A stretch of 64,000 bases of DNA from Cognaticolwellia aestuarii (GCF_002000025.1 NZ_MUZV01000003.1:356589-420588), one strand, 5' to 3'; shown: positions 51,630 through 61,184, numbered from the stretch's first letter. Notes: generated by a model from the sequence alone, not told the origin. Made by a program: numbers and translations.

Positions 51630-53363
51630 CTACTGTGGTTCAACCCAACTATTGATACCTATAGTTGCTATATTGATGTCACTTAGACTTACTTTCCAAA
51701 GCAACCCTTCCGTTGTAACATCATCATAATCTACCTTCCAAAGTAAGCCTTCAGTATTAATATCATCATAGTTTACTTTCCAAAGCAAACCATCTGTCTC
51801 GAACGATACTTTCCAAAGTAAACCATCAGTTGTTGCTGTATCTTGCCATGCGGAAGTATCTTCATTTGAGACCTTCCAAAGCAAACCATCACCAATAAAA
51901 CTATTATCTTCATTATCCCAAATATATTCTTGACCTAAACCTTCAACATAAAAATCACCATCTTCGTTAATATTAGCAGGACCAAAATAATGCTCTTCTT
52001 CATTTAAATCTTTAGCAATATCTAACGCTGTATTAGCACAATCATCGTTGTTACTTTCGATCGCATAATAAGCACTGATTAATCCTGCTCCTTGCTGAAA
52101 AACACTGTAACGTAAACTACCGTCCGTATTATCACCTCGATAAGCACTACTCATAATTCGGCATTTAACTTGGTCTGGGGTTAGTGTTGGGTTATCCGTC
52201 AAAATTAGCGCCACTACTCCAGAAACCACAGCTGCTGCTTGGGAAGTACCCGACATTTCAAAGTATCGTCCACCATCATGAAACTCCGGATGTTCGGTCA
52301 CTATTTGCGAATCAAAAGACATTAAACCAGAAATATGTCCTCCTGGTGCAATGATATCGGGTTTAACGAAACCCTCTACCGTAGGCCCAGCACTACTAAA
52401 AGATGCTACTTTATCATCACTATAATTAAACGACGTATAGTCATCTGTCATCGCACCAACCGTTATAATATATGGAACATTTCCAGGAACACCTATCGTC
52501 ATTGGGTCTGGACCTTTATTACCTGCGGAGGCCACCACAACAATGCCTGCTTGCCACGCTTTCATTACCGCTTTATTTAATGGGTCATCCCAATAAAGCG
52601 ATCGTGCAGGGCCACTAAAAGACATATTTAAGACCCGTAAATTAATTTGCTCTTTAACTTGTAATGCCCACCCTATTCCTCGAATAACATCAGCGTAAGT
52701 CGCCTTACCCTCAGCATCAAAGGCCTTTATACCCACATGAGCGGCATTAGGTGCAACACCATAAATTTGCCCATTAACATCAAAGTCACTGTTAACAGCG
52801 ATACTTGCGACATGGGTACCATGACCGCTTTCTTCCTGACCATAATTGCTGACAGTATCGTTAATAGCATCATAAGTACCCCATGCCTTATCTCGACCAT
52901 CTAGGTCTGTTGATAAGCCAGGTAATTGCTCAAGACCAGTATCTAAAAAGCCAATTGTGACACCTTCGCCAAAATTGCCTCGGTTATGCACATAAGTTGC
53001 ATCAACTTGCTCGGTAACAACCGATTTAGGCTGCCAACGACGTTGACCATAGTTGAGCGCACTCAATTCAACTTTATGGTTACTCGAAACTTTAATTTCT
53101 TGCTGCTGTTTTAATTGCTTTAATTGATCTGGCGTTAAATCAACCGCAACGGAATCAATGATACTTAATTCATGGCTTGGCTTAACGCCCATTTTTTTCA
53201 AGTTGTCTTTTAAGACAACAAAGTTTTTCGCACTAATAATATAAGAACTCTTACTATTATTTTCTTTAGCTACCGACATAAAGCCAGTTAGCATTACGAC
53301 CGAAATAACCAGAGAAACTATTGACAGTGGTTTTATATTTTTTTTTATTGAAGTGAACAGCAT
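51630..53363 (-). CDS. Secreted S8 serine peptidase with C-terminal GLLWKV repeats
   Basis: 577 aa. Signal peptide (~residues 1-33) and an I9-type propeptide (~40-100) precede a subtilisin domain with the complete triad: Asp141 (GFLDTGLEQ), His181 (SGHGTHVAS) and Ser374 (SGTSQAAAV), with the oxyanion Asn282. After residue ~490 the protein ends in five copies of [D/E]GLLWKV (residues 493-558) separated by short acidic linkers, then a SWVEPQ tail. I do not recognise this repeat as a named domain. GGGG before ATG. It is exported; the repeats may bind a partner, a surface or substrate. Terminator follows directly. Confidence 0.9.
   Translation of the reverse strand: MLFTSIKKNIKPLSIVSLVISVVMLTGFMSVAKENNSKSSYIISAKNFVVLKDNLKKMGVKPSHELSIIDSVAVDLTPDQLKQLKQQQEIKVSSNHKVELSALNYGQRRWQPKSVVTEQVDATYVHNRGNFGEGVTIGFLDTGLEQLPGLSTDLDGRDKAWGTYDAINDTVSNYGQEESGHGTHVASIAVNSDFDVNGQIYGVAPNAAHVGIKAFDAEGKATYADVIRGIGWALQVKEQINLRVLNMSFSGPARSLYWDDPLNKAVMKAWQAGIVVVASAGNKGPDPMTIGVPGNVPYIITVGAMTDDYTSFNYSDDKVASFSSAGPTVEGFVKPDIIAPGGHISGLMSFDSQIVTEHPEFHDGGRYFEMSGTSQAAAVVSGVVALILTDNPTLTPDQVKCRIMSSAYRGDNTDGSLRYSVFQQGAGLISAYYAIESNNDDCANTALDIAKDLNEEEHYFGPANINEDGDFYVEGLGQEYIWDNEDNSFIGDGLLWKVSNEDTSAWQDTATTDGLLWKVSFETDGLLWKVNYDDINTEGLLWKVDYDDVTTEGLLWKVSLSDINIATIGINSWVEPQ
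51690..51887 (-). repeat. Five in-frame GLLWKV coding repeats
   Basis: The GLLWKV hexapeptide recurs at residues 493, 514, 525, 539 and 553 of the S8 peptidase. Linkers are 15, 5, 8 and 8 residues long and rich in D, E and T. The DNA for the repeats is also similar (CTTTGGAAAGTA), suggesting recent tandem amplification. Confidence 0.92.
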
Positions 53364-53930
53364 TTAATATCCCCTTTGCTTGTTACATCTTGCTAAATTA
53401 TCTTAAAAACATCAGGGTGAATAACTTCATATGTTCAGGTTCGTATACATTAAGTATCAACTATTGATGATCTTTGTAACTTCAACACTATGACATCAAG
53501 GCTTGCCCTCGATTATCTAACCAAACACTACCACACCTACTAATGATTTTTAATCTTGTCTTCATAACTAAAATCAAAAAAACAGTTAAAATTGTTTTGT
53601 TATTAATAGGTAAGTTAACGCTAAACCTAATAAGAAATTTGATAGTAGCATTTAATAAAAACCCACCTAGCACTATTGCGACATTTTTTCGAAACAAACC
53701 GACATGAAAAAATTAAAGCATTTATAAACAAAAGCTTAAATAAAAAAGCCTTTTCTTCACTTGTCGTTTTTATGCTAAAAAAAGTCTTAGACTTACTATT
53801 CAGTCGCTGTAAAAAACGACAAGCTTGTTAGCGATGACAAATCATCCAACGATAAAAATAATACGTCCTATGTTGCATCTAGCATGCTCCATTAAGCGTA
53901 AAAACAAATTCAAATTGGAGTTCGACTCAG
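53364..53930. other. Divergent promoter region between two S8 peptidase genes
   Basis: 567 bases between divergently transcribed secreted peptidases. A minus-strand frame at 53488-53697 lacks a ribosome binding site and family character. The main feature is a long-range inverted repeat at 53760-53823. Confidence 0.5.
53760..53823 (+). promoter_or_regulatory. Inverted repeat upstream of PPC-domain peptidase gene
   Basis: CTTGTCGTTTTT (53760-53771) and AAAAACGACAAG (53812-53823) are perfect 12-base complements separated by 40 bases. They lie 108-171 bases upstream of the ATG. They could be paired operators bound by one regulator or a leader hairpin, depending on the transcription start. Confidence 0.55.
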
Positions 53931-56354
53931 ATGAGAAATAAAAAAATACTAGGTTTAAGTGCATTAACACTATCAATTCTTGCGGCTAGCAGTATAAGCA
54001 ACGCACAAACATTTGAAGCAGCTGAAATAACCCAGCCGATCCTCATTGGTGCTCAGAGTTCATCCACGGCGGTCAATAAAGGCTTTAGCCAATGGCGTGA
54101 ACAACAAAAATTTAAGAGTTATGACTTTACCGACAGAATCATTGTTAAGTATAAGAATGGTTTTGAAGCACAAACTTTAAATGGTGTAACCTCAGAAAAA
54201 GCTATGCCGAAAGGTTTGGCTAAAAAAGCAGGCAATAGCCTGAAACATCTGAAAAAGTTAAAGAATGGTCGCCACGTTATCTCACTAGGTCAGCAAAAAC
54301 ACATTAATGATGTTAAAGCAATGGTGATGGAGCTGAACAGTCATGCTGATGTAGAATTTGCAGAACCAGATTACAAACGTTATTTAATGGCTCAAAATCA
54401 ACCTTGGGGCATTGCCGATACCCAATCAGATCTTATTTCTGACAACGATGCAGCGAATATGACGGTATGTATTATTGACTCAGGTTACGAACGTGCTAAT
54501 CCTGATTTAAATGCAAACAATGCTTCTGGTACCAACAATTCAGGTACCGGTAATTGGTACCAAAATGGTGGTTCGCACGGTACACACGTCGCAGGAACTA
54601 TTGCAGCAGTAAATAACTCAGAAGGTGTTGTTGGTATTATGCCAAACACTAATGTCAACCTGCACATTGTTAAAGTATTTAACGAAGCTGGGTGGGGTTA
54701 CACAGGTGAACTCATTGATGCCGTTGACACCTGTGTTAACAATGGAGCAAAAGTTATTAATATGAGTTTAGGTGGTGCTGGCTCAAGCAATGCAGAACGT
54801 AACTCATTACAAGCTGCAGCTGATGCAGGTGTTTTACTTATTGCTGCATCGGGTAACGATGGCGATTCAACACTATCTTACCCTGCATCTTATGATTCTG
54901 TTATGGCTGTAGGTGCACTTGATCAAGGTCGTCAACATGCAGAGTTTTCACAATATACTTCACAAGTTGAAATTTCAGCACCTGGTGAAGCTATTTTATC
55001 AACCGTGGCGGGTGATGGCCGTTTAGGTTATATCACCTTAGGTTCAACAACCTATGGTAACGATGAAGTTGTACCACAAACACACTACATACAAAGCGGT
55101 GGTAGCTTCACCGTCAGTAATGTTAACAGTGCCGCAAACGGTGTTTTATCTGCCTGTACGCTTTCAGGTAGCAGTTATAGTTGTTCAAATGTTGCTGGTA
55201 ATATTTGTTTAGCTGAACGTAACGATAACCAAAAAGGCAGTAATTATCCTGAAATAAACCCAGCTAAAGCTTGTGCTGATGCCGGAGCATCTGGCGTAAT
55301 TGTTTATAGTAATAGCACTCGACCAGGTCTTCAAAATCCATTTTTAGTTGATGCCAATACCGACGTTACTGTACCTACTGTGTCAATAAATCGCGATCTT
55401 GGCTTACAACTAATGGGACAACTTGGAGCAAACGTTAGCTTGAATGTAGTTGGCAATCAAGATTACGCTTATTATAACGGTACATCGATGGCAACCCCAC
55501 ACGTTACAGGCGTAGCAGCCTTAGTTTGGAGTAATAACCCTGACTGTTCAGCAACAGAAGTACGTAACGCATTAAAATCAACAGCTATTGATTTGGACGT
55601 TGCTGGCCGTGATAACAAAACCGGTTACGGTTTAGTGCAGGCAAAAGCTGCTTCTGACGCATTAGCCGCAAGTTGTGGTGATGGTGGCACTACACCACCA
55701 ACAGGTGGTAGCAGTGTCTTAGAAAATAACATAGCTAAAACCAACTTGTCTGGTGCTGCAGCACAGGAATTAAGCTTTACTATGGAAGTGCCTGCCGGTG
55801 CAACCGATCTTAACTTTACCATGGCTGGTGGGACAGGTGATGCTGATCTTTATGTTAAATTTGGCTCAGCACCAACAACTACAAGCTATGATTGTCGACC
55901 ATATAAGGGCGGAAATGCTGAGTCTTGTCCGATAGAGACAGCACAAGAAGGTACTTATTATGTGAAAGTTATTGGATATTCTGCCTTTTCTGGTGTGAAT
56001 TTAACAGGTAGCTTCACTGAAGGGTCAACTGGCGGTGGCGGTGATGCTACAGGTGGTAGTGCCTCAGTAACTGATATAACAGTTGCACGTGGCGCATGGA
56101 CTTATTACACCATTGATGTACCTGCAGGTATGGCAACACTTGATTTCAATATGAGTGGTGGCTCTGGTGATGCTGATATGTACATTCGTCGTGGTGCGCA
56201 ACCGACAACTTCAACTTATGACTGTCGCCCTTATAAAAGTGGTAACACAGAAGCATGCCCATTTACTAACCCAATAGCCGATACCTGGCATATAGGTATT
56301 TATGGATACGCTGCGTCAAGTGGTGTGAGCTTAGACGTAACATACAACCCATAA
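53931..56354 (+). CDS. Secreted S8 serine peptidase with PA insert and two PPC domains
   Basis: 807 aa. Signal peptide (cut near SNA-QT, residue 25), inhibitor-I9 propeptide (~65-150), and a subtilisin domain with Asp183 (CIIDSGYE), His216 (GGSHGTHVAG) and Ser519 (YNGTSMATPHV). A PA-type domain (~385-490) is inserted before the Ser, as in large marine subtilases. Two pre-peptidase C-terminal (PPC) domains follow (~600-695 and ~712-805), each with a GDADLYV/GDADMYI strand and a paired CRPYK...CP disulfide. PPC domains are often removed after secretion. GGAG precedes ATG. Probably exported by Sec and the type II system to digest extracellular protein. Confidence 0.95.
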   Translation: MRNKKILGLSALTLSILAASSISNAQTFEAAEITQPILIGAQSSSTAVNKGFSQWREQQKFKSYDFTDRIIVKYKNGFEAQTLNGVTSEKAMPKGLAKKAGNSLKHLKKLKNGRHVISLGQQKHINDVKAMVMELNSHADVEFAEPDYKRYLMAQNQPWGIADTQSDLISDNDAANMTVCIIDSGYERANPDLNANNASGTNNSGTGNWYQNGGSHGTHVAGTIAAVNNSEGVVGIMPNTNVNLHIVKVFNEAGWGYTGELIDAVDTCVNNGAKVINMSLGGAGSSNAERNSLQAAADAGVLLIAASGNDGDSTLSYPASYDSVMAVGALDQGRQHAEFSQYTSQVEISAPGEAILSTVAGDGRLGYITLGSTTYGNDEVVPQTHYIQSGGSFTVSNVNSAANGVLSACTLSGSSYSCSNVAGNICLAERNDNQKGSNYPEINPAKACADAGASGVIVYSNSTRPGLQNPFLVDANTDVTVPTVSINRDLGLQLMGQLGANVSLNVVGNQDYAYYNGTSMATPHVTGVAALVWSNNPDCSATEVRNALKSTAIDLDVAGRDNKTGYGLVQAKAASDALAASCGDGGTTPPTGGSSVLENNIAKTNLSGAAAQELSFTMEVPAGATDLNFTMAGGTGDADLYVKFGSAPTTTSYDCRPYKGGNAESCPIETAQEGTYYVKVIGYSAFSGVNLTGSFTEGSTGGGGDATGGSASVTDITVARGAWTYYTIDVPAGMATLDFNMSGGSGDADMYIRRGAQPTTSTYDCRPYKSGNTEACPFTNPIADTWHIGIYGYAASSGVSLDVTYNP

Positions 56355-56399
56355 AGATATAGAAATACCCCGAACTAGACTCCCAACTAGATTGTAACT

Positions 56400-56433
56400 A
56401 GGGAAGATATTAATTTATCTTCCCTTTTTTTTA
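56400..56433 (+). terminator. Terminator of the PPC-domain peptidase gene
   Basis: AGGGAAGATA / TATCTTCCCT (10 bp) with a short TTAATT loop, followed by eight T. It lies 46 bases after the stop codon. Confidence 0.9.
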
Positions 56434-56559
56434 TCCGTCAACTTGGTCAATCACTCACCTCGCCTCGCCACTGCTGATTTTATCAATAAATATATACGCT
56501 AAATTAAAGATAATTTTTTCAACTTATACCGGCAGTGTTATAGTCCTGATAACTTATTA

Positions 56560-56806
56560 TTAGGTGCTTGTTACTTACTTTTAGTGGGTAAGTTCAGGAG
56601 AATAGGGAAATTGGTGAAAATCCAGTACGTGCCCAACGCTGTAATGACGTATTAGTTTGAAAATATCGGAGAGCAATCTTATGCACTTGCACAATACCTT
56701 TAGGTTTAAAACCGATATTAAAGCCACTGGCAATAAATGCTGGGAAGGTATCAAACTTTAATTTATTTTATCTAAATTTATGTCTTAGTCAGAAGACCTG
56801 CCTAAT
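56560..56806 (+). ncRNA. Cobalamin riboswitch controlling bluB
   Basis: All main elements of the AdoCbl riboswitch are readable in order: TTAGGTGCTTG at the 5' paired start, GGGAAATTGGTGAAAATCC (56608-56626) and ACGTGCCCAACGCTGTAA, then GCCACTG (56723-56729) with TGGGAAGG (56741-56748), and finally the B12 box AGTCAGAAGACCTGCC (56787-56802). It lies directly ahead of bluB, whose product makes the lower ligand of cobalamin, so repression by excess cobalamin is expected. No T-run hairpin is seen before the gene, which favours control of translation. Confidence 0.95.
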
Positions 56807-56860
56807 AATGCCAACAAAGTGGAAGGCCGACCGCTTTTAAAGTCCAAGAAGGGGAATATT

Positions 56861-57625
56861 TTGGATTTATTCAATAACAACACCGCGCAGCCAAAAGCGA
56901 CGCATCAATTTAATGAACAAGAGCAATATGGCTTATATAAATCAATTTTTAACCGCAGAGATGTTAGAGGGCAATTTCTAGCCACTAAAATTCCAAATGA
57001 TGTACTAAGCAGGATACTATATGCTGCCCACCATGCGCCATCTGTTGGTTTTATGCAGCCTTGGAACTTCATTGTTATACAATGTCCTGAAGTAAAAACT
57101 AAAATACATCAAAGTTTTACCCTTGCTCATCAAGAAGCCCAAACAATGTTTGAAGCAAGTAAGCAAGAAAAGTATAAGAACTTAAAGCTTGAAGGCATTA
57201 TTGAGTCACCTATCAATATCTGTATTACTTGCGATCGCAACCGAACAGGCAAAACAGTGATTGGCAGAACTCATATGAAAGAAATGGATTTATATAGCTC
57301 GGTATGTGCGGTACAAAACTTTTGGCTTGCTGCTCGTGCGGAAGGTTTAGGCGTTGGCTGGGTTTCAATTCTGCATCATGACACCTTAAAAGCAACACTC
57401 GCTTTGCCTGATTCTGTCGTACCAATCGCTTATTTGTGCCTTGGTTATGTCAGTCACTTTCAGAAAAAACCAGAGCTAGAGTCTGCAAACTGGTTACCAA
57501 GAAGACCTATTGACGAGTTAGTTAATTTTAATGGTTGGGGCCAAGAGGCTAGAAATGAAAGCGAACAAGCATTAATTAAAGCATTAAAGTCAAATCAAAC
57601 ATTTCCACAATCATTTCACCCTTAA
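56861..57625 (+). CDS. bluB: 5,6-dimethylbenzimidazole synthase
   Basis: 254 aa from TTG at 56861. This start is preferred over GTG at 56819 because AGAAGGGG lies six bases before it, while the GTG abuts the riboswitch and has no ribosome binding site. BluB signatures: FNRRDVRGQF, HHAPSVGFMQPWNFIVI, GRTHMKEMDLYSSVCAVQNFWLAARAEGLGVGWVSIL (split over ~residues 140-175) and CLGYVSHF. The enzyme fragments FMN with O2 to make the cobalamin lower ligand DMB, in the cytoplasm. It stands alone behind a cobalamin riboswitch; other cobalamin genes are not in the window. Confidence 0.95.
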   Translation: MDLFNNNTAQPKATHQFNEQEQYGLYKSIFNRRDVRGQFLATKIPNDVLSRILYAAHHAPSVGFMQPWNFIVIQCPEVKTKIHQSFTLAHQEAQTMFEASKQEKYKNLKLEGIIESPINICITCDRNRTGKTVIGRTHMKEMDLYSSVCAVQNFWLAARAEGLGVGWVSILHHDTLKATLALPDSVVPIAYLCLGYVSHFQKKPELESANWLPRRPIDELVNFNGWGQEARNESEQALIKALKSNQTFPQSFHP

Positions 57626-57663
57626 AAAATAAAGTGCGGCTCTAATAAGTTCAGCTCAAATAA

Positions 57664-57695
57664 TAGAAGCGTTTATAAACAAACGCTTCTATTTC
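57664..57695. terminator. Hairpin between bluB and the diguanylate cyclase gene
   Basis: TAGAAGCGTTT / AAACGCTTCTA (11 bp perfect, loop ATAAAC) followed by TTTCTACC. It lies 39 bases after bluB and overlaps the last codons of the convergent gene. Confidence 0.7.
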
Positions 57696-58674
57696 TACCG
57701 TTGTTTTTAGCTTGGTATAAAGCGGTATCAGCCTGTTCAAACAATGCGGTCCAATTAAGCTCATCTTGTCGTTGAGCAATACCAATCGATACTGATATTT
57801 TAGGCAAGTAGGCTTTAGAGTCCCTTTGCATTAACTTTAATTGCGATATTGCCAGTCTAATTTTTTCAGCCACTTCATGTGCTTGTGTCATGGTTTTATT
57901 AACCATTACAACCACAAACTCTTCACCACCAAAGCGCACAGCAATATCTTGATCTGAGATGGTCGCTTTAATGACTTTAGCAATACGCTGAATCACCTTA
58001 TCACCTATAAAATGACCAAACTGATCATTTACACTTTTAAAATGATCAATATCAATAGCTAATGAAGAATGAACCTGCTCTATATCGAGTTCTTGTAACT
58101 TCATATCACAGCCTCGGCGATTATATAGCCCTGTTAAAGAGTCAACAATAGCCTCATGACGTGCGGCTTCGAGTTTAGACTTAAGAAAATTAACCTCACC
58201 ACAAGCTCTAGTTAACTCTAGAGATAAATCACCATGCTGTTGTTGAGATGTCGTTATACTGCTCATTAAAAATGCCACAATACTTTGCATGGACTTATGA
58301 TACTCATGCTTTGTCAGTGCTTGCTCAGCCTTTTTTAAGTTTGATGCTACCGTTTTATCACTATCTACTTGTAGGTTGATCTTCTCCAAAGTAGAAGCTA
58401 AAGCTTTTTCAATAGGATCAAGTATTTGCTTATCAATAGTATGAGAGTTTGAAATATATTTTTCAAATAAGCCTTCGATAAAGATTAAATCGATTTCTTG
58501 ATAGGTTTGTAGATGTCGTTCTAACTCTACACTTAGTTTTTCATTACGCTTACTGACATGCAGATAGATAACCGAGTAGTTTACCGGGCTAGGTGGAATT
58601 TGGTAATGCGATAAAAATTCATTGGTCGATTCACTGAACTTTAACGCCTCATCAAAATTATCTTTAATAAGCAC
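57673..58674 (-). CDS. Cytoplasmic diguanylate cyclase (GGDEF)
   Basis: 333 aa, no membrane segment. The N-terminal ~165 residues are helical with coiled-coil character, probably a dimerising sensor region. The GGDEF domain (~170-333) is complete: DSLTGLYNRRG, DIDHFKSVND (metal-binding Asp), and FGGEEF (GGEEF at 249-253). The product-inhibition I-site, normally RxxD just upstream, is SDQD (240-243), so Arg is missing and feedback inhibition should be weak. It makes c-di-GMP. Start GTG at 58674 with AAGGAG. Input signal unknown; the gene is convergent with bluB and unlinked to it functionally. Confidence 0.92.
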   Translation of the reverse strand: MLIKDNFDEALKFSESTNEFLSHYQIPPSPVNYSVIYLHVSKRNEKLSVELERHLQTYQEIDLIFIEGLFEKYISNSHTIDKQILDPIEKALASTLEKINLQVDSDKTVASNLKKAEQALTKHEYHKSMQSIVAFLMSSITTSQQQHGDLSLELTRACGEVNFLKSKLEAARHEAIVDSLTGLYNRRGCDMKLQELDIEQVHSSLAIDIDHFKSVNDQFGHFIGDKVIQRIAKVIKATISDQDIAVRFGGEEFVVVMVNKTMTQAHEVAEKIRLAISQLKLMQRDSKAYLPKISVSIGIAQRQDELNWTALFEQADTALYQAKNNGRNRSVCL

Positions 58675-58954
58675 GAATACTCCTTAAGAGTCTCTTTATT
58701 TAGGAAGTCTATAAAGTGAGATAAATAAAAGTGTAGATATTTATTTACTGGTATTTGTAAGACTATAGAAACACGTCGCATTCAACAAGCATTAAAGAAC
58801 TAATTTTTATTGTTTAATGCTTTTAATCAAATAGTTGGCTTATTTTATCATCGCTGTTTAGCTACAGAGTAATTAACAAATTTTTTTGACTAATTATCGG
58901 TGATACAGCAAACTGCTGCTAGCCTTAACCATTAACTTTTTGAGAAGAATAACA

Positions 58955-61114
58955 ATGAAAAAATTTGCTTCACTATGCTTTGCATTAGCATCGACAGCAA
59001 CAATAGCAGATGAAGGGATGTGGCAACCGCATCAACTCCCTACTATCGCTGAGAAACTTGTTGATGCAGGATTAAAACTTGATCCTAACTCATTAACCGA
59101 CCTTACTGGCTTTCCTATGGGTGCCATCGTCAGTTTGGGCGGTTGTACTGCCTCTTTTGTTTCAGACAAAGGTCTTGTTGCTACTAACCACCATTGTGTT
59201 TATGGCTCAGTACAGTACAACTCTACTGAAGAAAACAACCTACTAAAAAATGGTTTCTTGGCCAAGTCATTCAAAGAAGAGCTACCAGCAACGCCAGGAA
59301 GTAGGATTTATGTCACAGAAGAAATAACCCCCGTGACTGATATTATCCAAGCAGCATTAAGCTCAGATATGACAGGTTCACAGCGTTTTAACAGTATCGA
59401 CCTTAGCTCTAAATCACTCGTTGCCGAGTGTGAAAGTGACAGTAAGTACCGCTGTAGTGTAGTTAACTTTCATGGCGGCCTAGAATATTACCTATTTAAG
59501 CAATTGACCATTCGTGATGTGCGCTTAGTACATGCTCCAGCTAGCAGCATTGGTAAATACGGCGGGGATATTGATAACTGGATGTGGCCAAGACACACCG
59601 GTGATTATGGCTTCTATCGTGCTTATGTAGGCAAAGATGGACAGCCAGCTGACTACAGCGTCGAAAACGTACCCTATGAACCAAAACATCACTTAAAAGT
59701 TAATAAAAGTAGCGTTGATGAAAATGACTACATCATGGTGTTAGGCTACCCAGGTAGAACAAACCGCTATCGTACAGCGCTAGAAGTTGAAAACCAATTT
59801 ACGTGGACATACCCACAAGCTAAAGCTTACCGTGAAGAAATAATTGATATTATTCATGATAATTCAGCCCCAAGTAGCGATGTAAGAATTAAATATGAAA
59901 GTACTTTAGCTGGACTTGCTAACTACGCAAAAAACTATGGCAGCATGGTTGAAAGCTACAACAAAGGCACAACTTTAGTGCGTAAGCAATCACTAGAGTC
60001 TGAACTTACTCAATGGATAAATGCTTCAGCAAAGCGCCAAGCTAAATACGGTGATGCCTTAAAAGGTTTAAATGGCTTAATTAAACAAGATCAGCAAAAC
60101 CAAGCCAGAGACTTAATCTTAGGTTATATGAATTACAGCAAAATGCTAAGCACTGCTACACGTTTACATCGCTTATCACTTGAGAATAAAAAGCCTAATG
60201 TTGAACGTAAGCGAGGCTACCAAGAACGCGATATTGCTGGTTTTGAGCAAAGTATGAAAGCCGTTAATCGCCGTTACGATGCTCAAATGGACCAGAAAAT
60301 TCTACTGGCTATGTTTAAACACTATATTCAATTGCCAAAATCACAACGTTTAGCTTCACTTGATAAATTTTTTAATATTGAGCAAAACACTAATGAACAG
60401 CAATTGCAGGCTAAACTAGCAAAAATGTACCAGGCAACAACATTAAATGATCAAGATACTCGTTTAGCTTGGATGAATAAAACACCAGTAGATTTTTCAA
60501 AGAGCAATGACCCTTTCATTCAATTAGCCGTAGATACCTATGAAGAGCGCAAGCATATTGAAGAATCTAACGAAGAACTTTCTGGTAACATTCAGTCTTT
60601 TCGCCCTAAATATATGGAAGCATTGATTGCGTACTTTAACGCAAAAGATCTACCAGTATATGCTGATGCTAATAGCACCCTACGTGTAACCTACGGTAAT
60701 GTTAAAGGCTACTCACCTCAAGATGGACTCGTGGCAACTCCTTTCACAACACTGGAAGGTATTGTTAGAAAAGATACCGGCATTGCCCCATTTGATGCTC
60801 CTAAGAAAGAGCTTGCTCTAATCAAAAATAAGCAATACGGCGAATATGCTAAAAAAGAACTTGGCTCTGTACCAGTAAACTATTTGGGAACCTTAGATAT
60901 AACTGGCGGTAATTCTGGCTCTCCAACCCTGAATGATAAAGCTGAATTTGTCGGATTGGTGTTTGACGGTGTTTACGAAAGTATTATTGGCGATTGGGAT
61001 TACGATACAAAACTAAATCGTTCAATTCATGTCGACATTAAATACATGCTTTGGGTGATGGAACATGTTGATGATGCAACCAACCTAATCGAAGAAATGG
61101 ATATTGTTGAGTAA
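58955..61114 (+). CDS. S46 family dipeptidyl-peptidase (DPP7-like)
   Basis: 719 aa from ATG at 58955 with GAGAAG seven bases before; the frame opens at a TTG 15 bases upstream. Signal peptide (cut near ATIA-DE). The S46 triad regions are present: ATNHHC (His79/80), SIGKYGGDIDNWMWPRHTGDY (Asp) and TGGNSGSPT (Ser654). Just after the Ser, FDG has Gly672 at the position where the related DPP11 has Arg. Gly there goes with preference for hydrophobic P1 residues as in DPP7. The enzyme releases N-terminal dipeptides in the periplasm and complements the secreted S8 peptidases nearby. Confidence 0.93.
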   Translation: MKKFASLCFALASTATIADEGMWQPHQLPTIAEKLVDAGLKLDPNSLTDLTGFPMGAIVSLGGCTASFVSDKGLVATNHHCVYGSVQYNSTEENNLLKNGFLAKSFKEELPATPGSRIYVTEEITPVTDIIQAALSSDMTGSQRFNSIDLSSKSLVAECESDSKYRCSVVNFHGGLEYYLFKQLTIRDVRLVHAPASSIGKYGGDIDNWMWPRHTGDYGFYRAYVGKDGQPADYSVENVPYEPKHHLKVNKSSVDENDYIMVLGYPGRTNRYRTALEVENQFTWTYPQAKAYREEIIDIIHDNSAPSSDVRIKYESTLAGLANYAKNYGSMVESYNKGTTLVRKQSLESELTQWINASAKRQAKYGDALKGLNGLIKQDQQNQARDLILGYMNYSKMLSTATRLHRLSLENKKPNVERKRGYQERDIAGFEQSMKAVNRRYDAQMDQKILLAMFKHYIQLPKSQRLASLDKFFNIEQNTNEQQLQAKLAKMYQATTLNDQDTRLAWMNKTPVDFSKSNDPFIQLAVDTYEERKHIEESNEELSGNIQSFRPKYMEALIAYFNAKDLPVYADANSTLRVTYGNVKGYSPQDGLVATPFTTLEGIVRKDTGIAPFDAPKKELALIKNKQYGEYAKKELGSVPVNYLGTLDITGGNSGSPTLNDKAEFVGLVFDGVYESIIGDWDYDTKLNRSIHVDIKYMLWVMEHVDDATNLIEEMDIVE

Positions 61115-61152
61115 AACCAATAGGCAAAATCTATTAAGTAAAAATATGACGT

Positions 61153-61184
61153 AAAAAAATCCAGCTACTGCTGGATTTTTTATT
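61153..61184. terminator. Bidirectional terminator between S46 peptidase and chemoreceptor genes
   Basis: AAAAATCCAGC / GCTGGATTTTT around a TACT loop with T-runs in both directions. It lies 39 bases after the peptidase stop and 61 bases after the convergent chemoreceptor stop. Confidence 0.92.

Noticed and set aside
53488..53697. 69-codon minus-strand frame between the S8 peptidase genes
   Set aside because: No ribosome binding site and composition typical of AT-rich intergenic DNA; it lies in a divergent promoter region.
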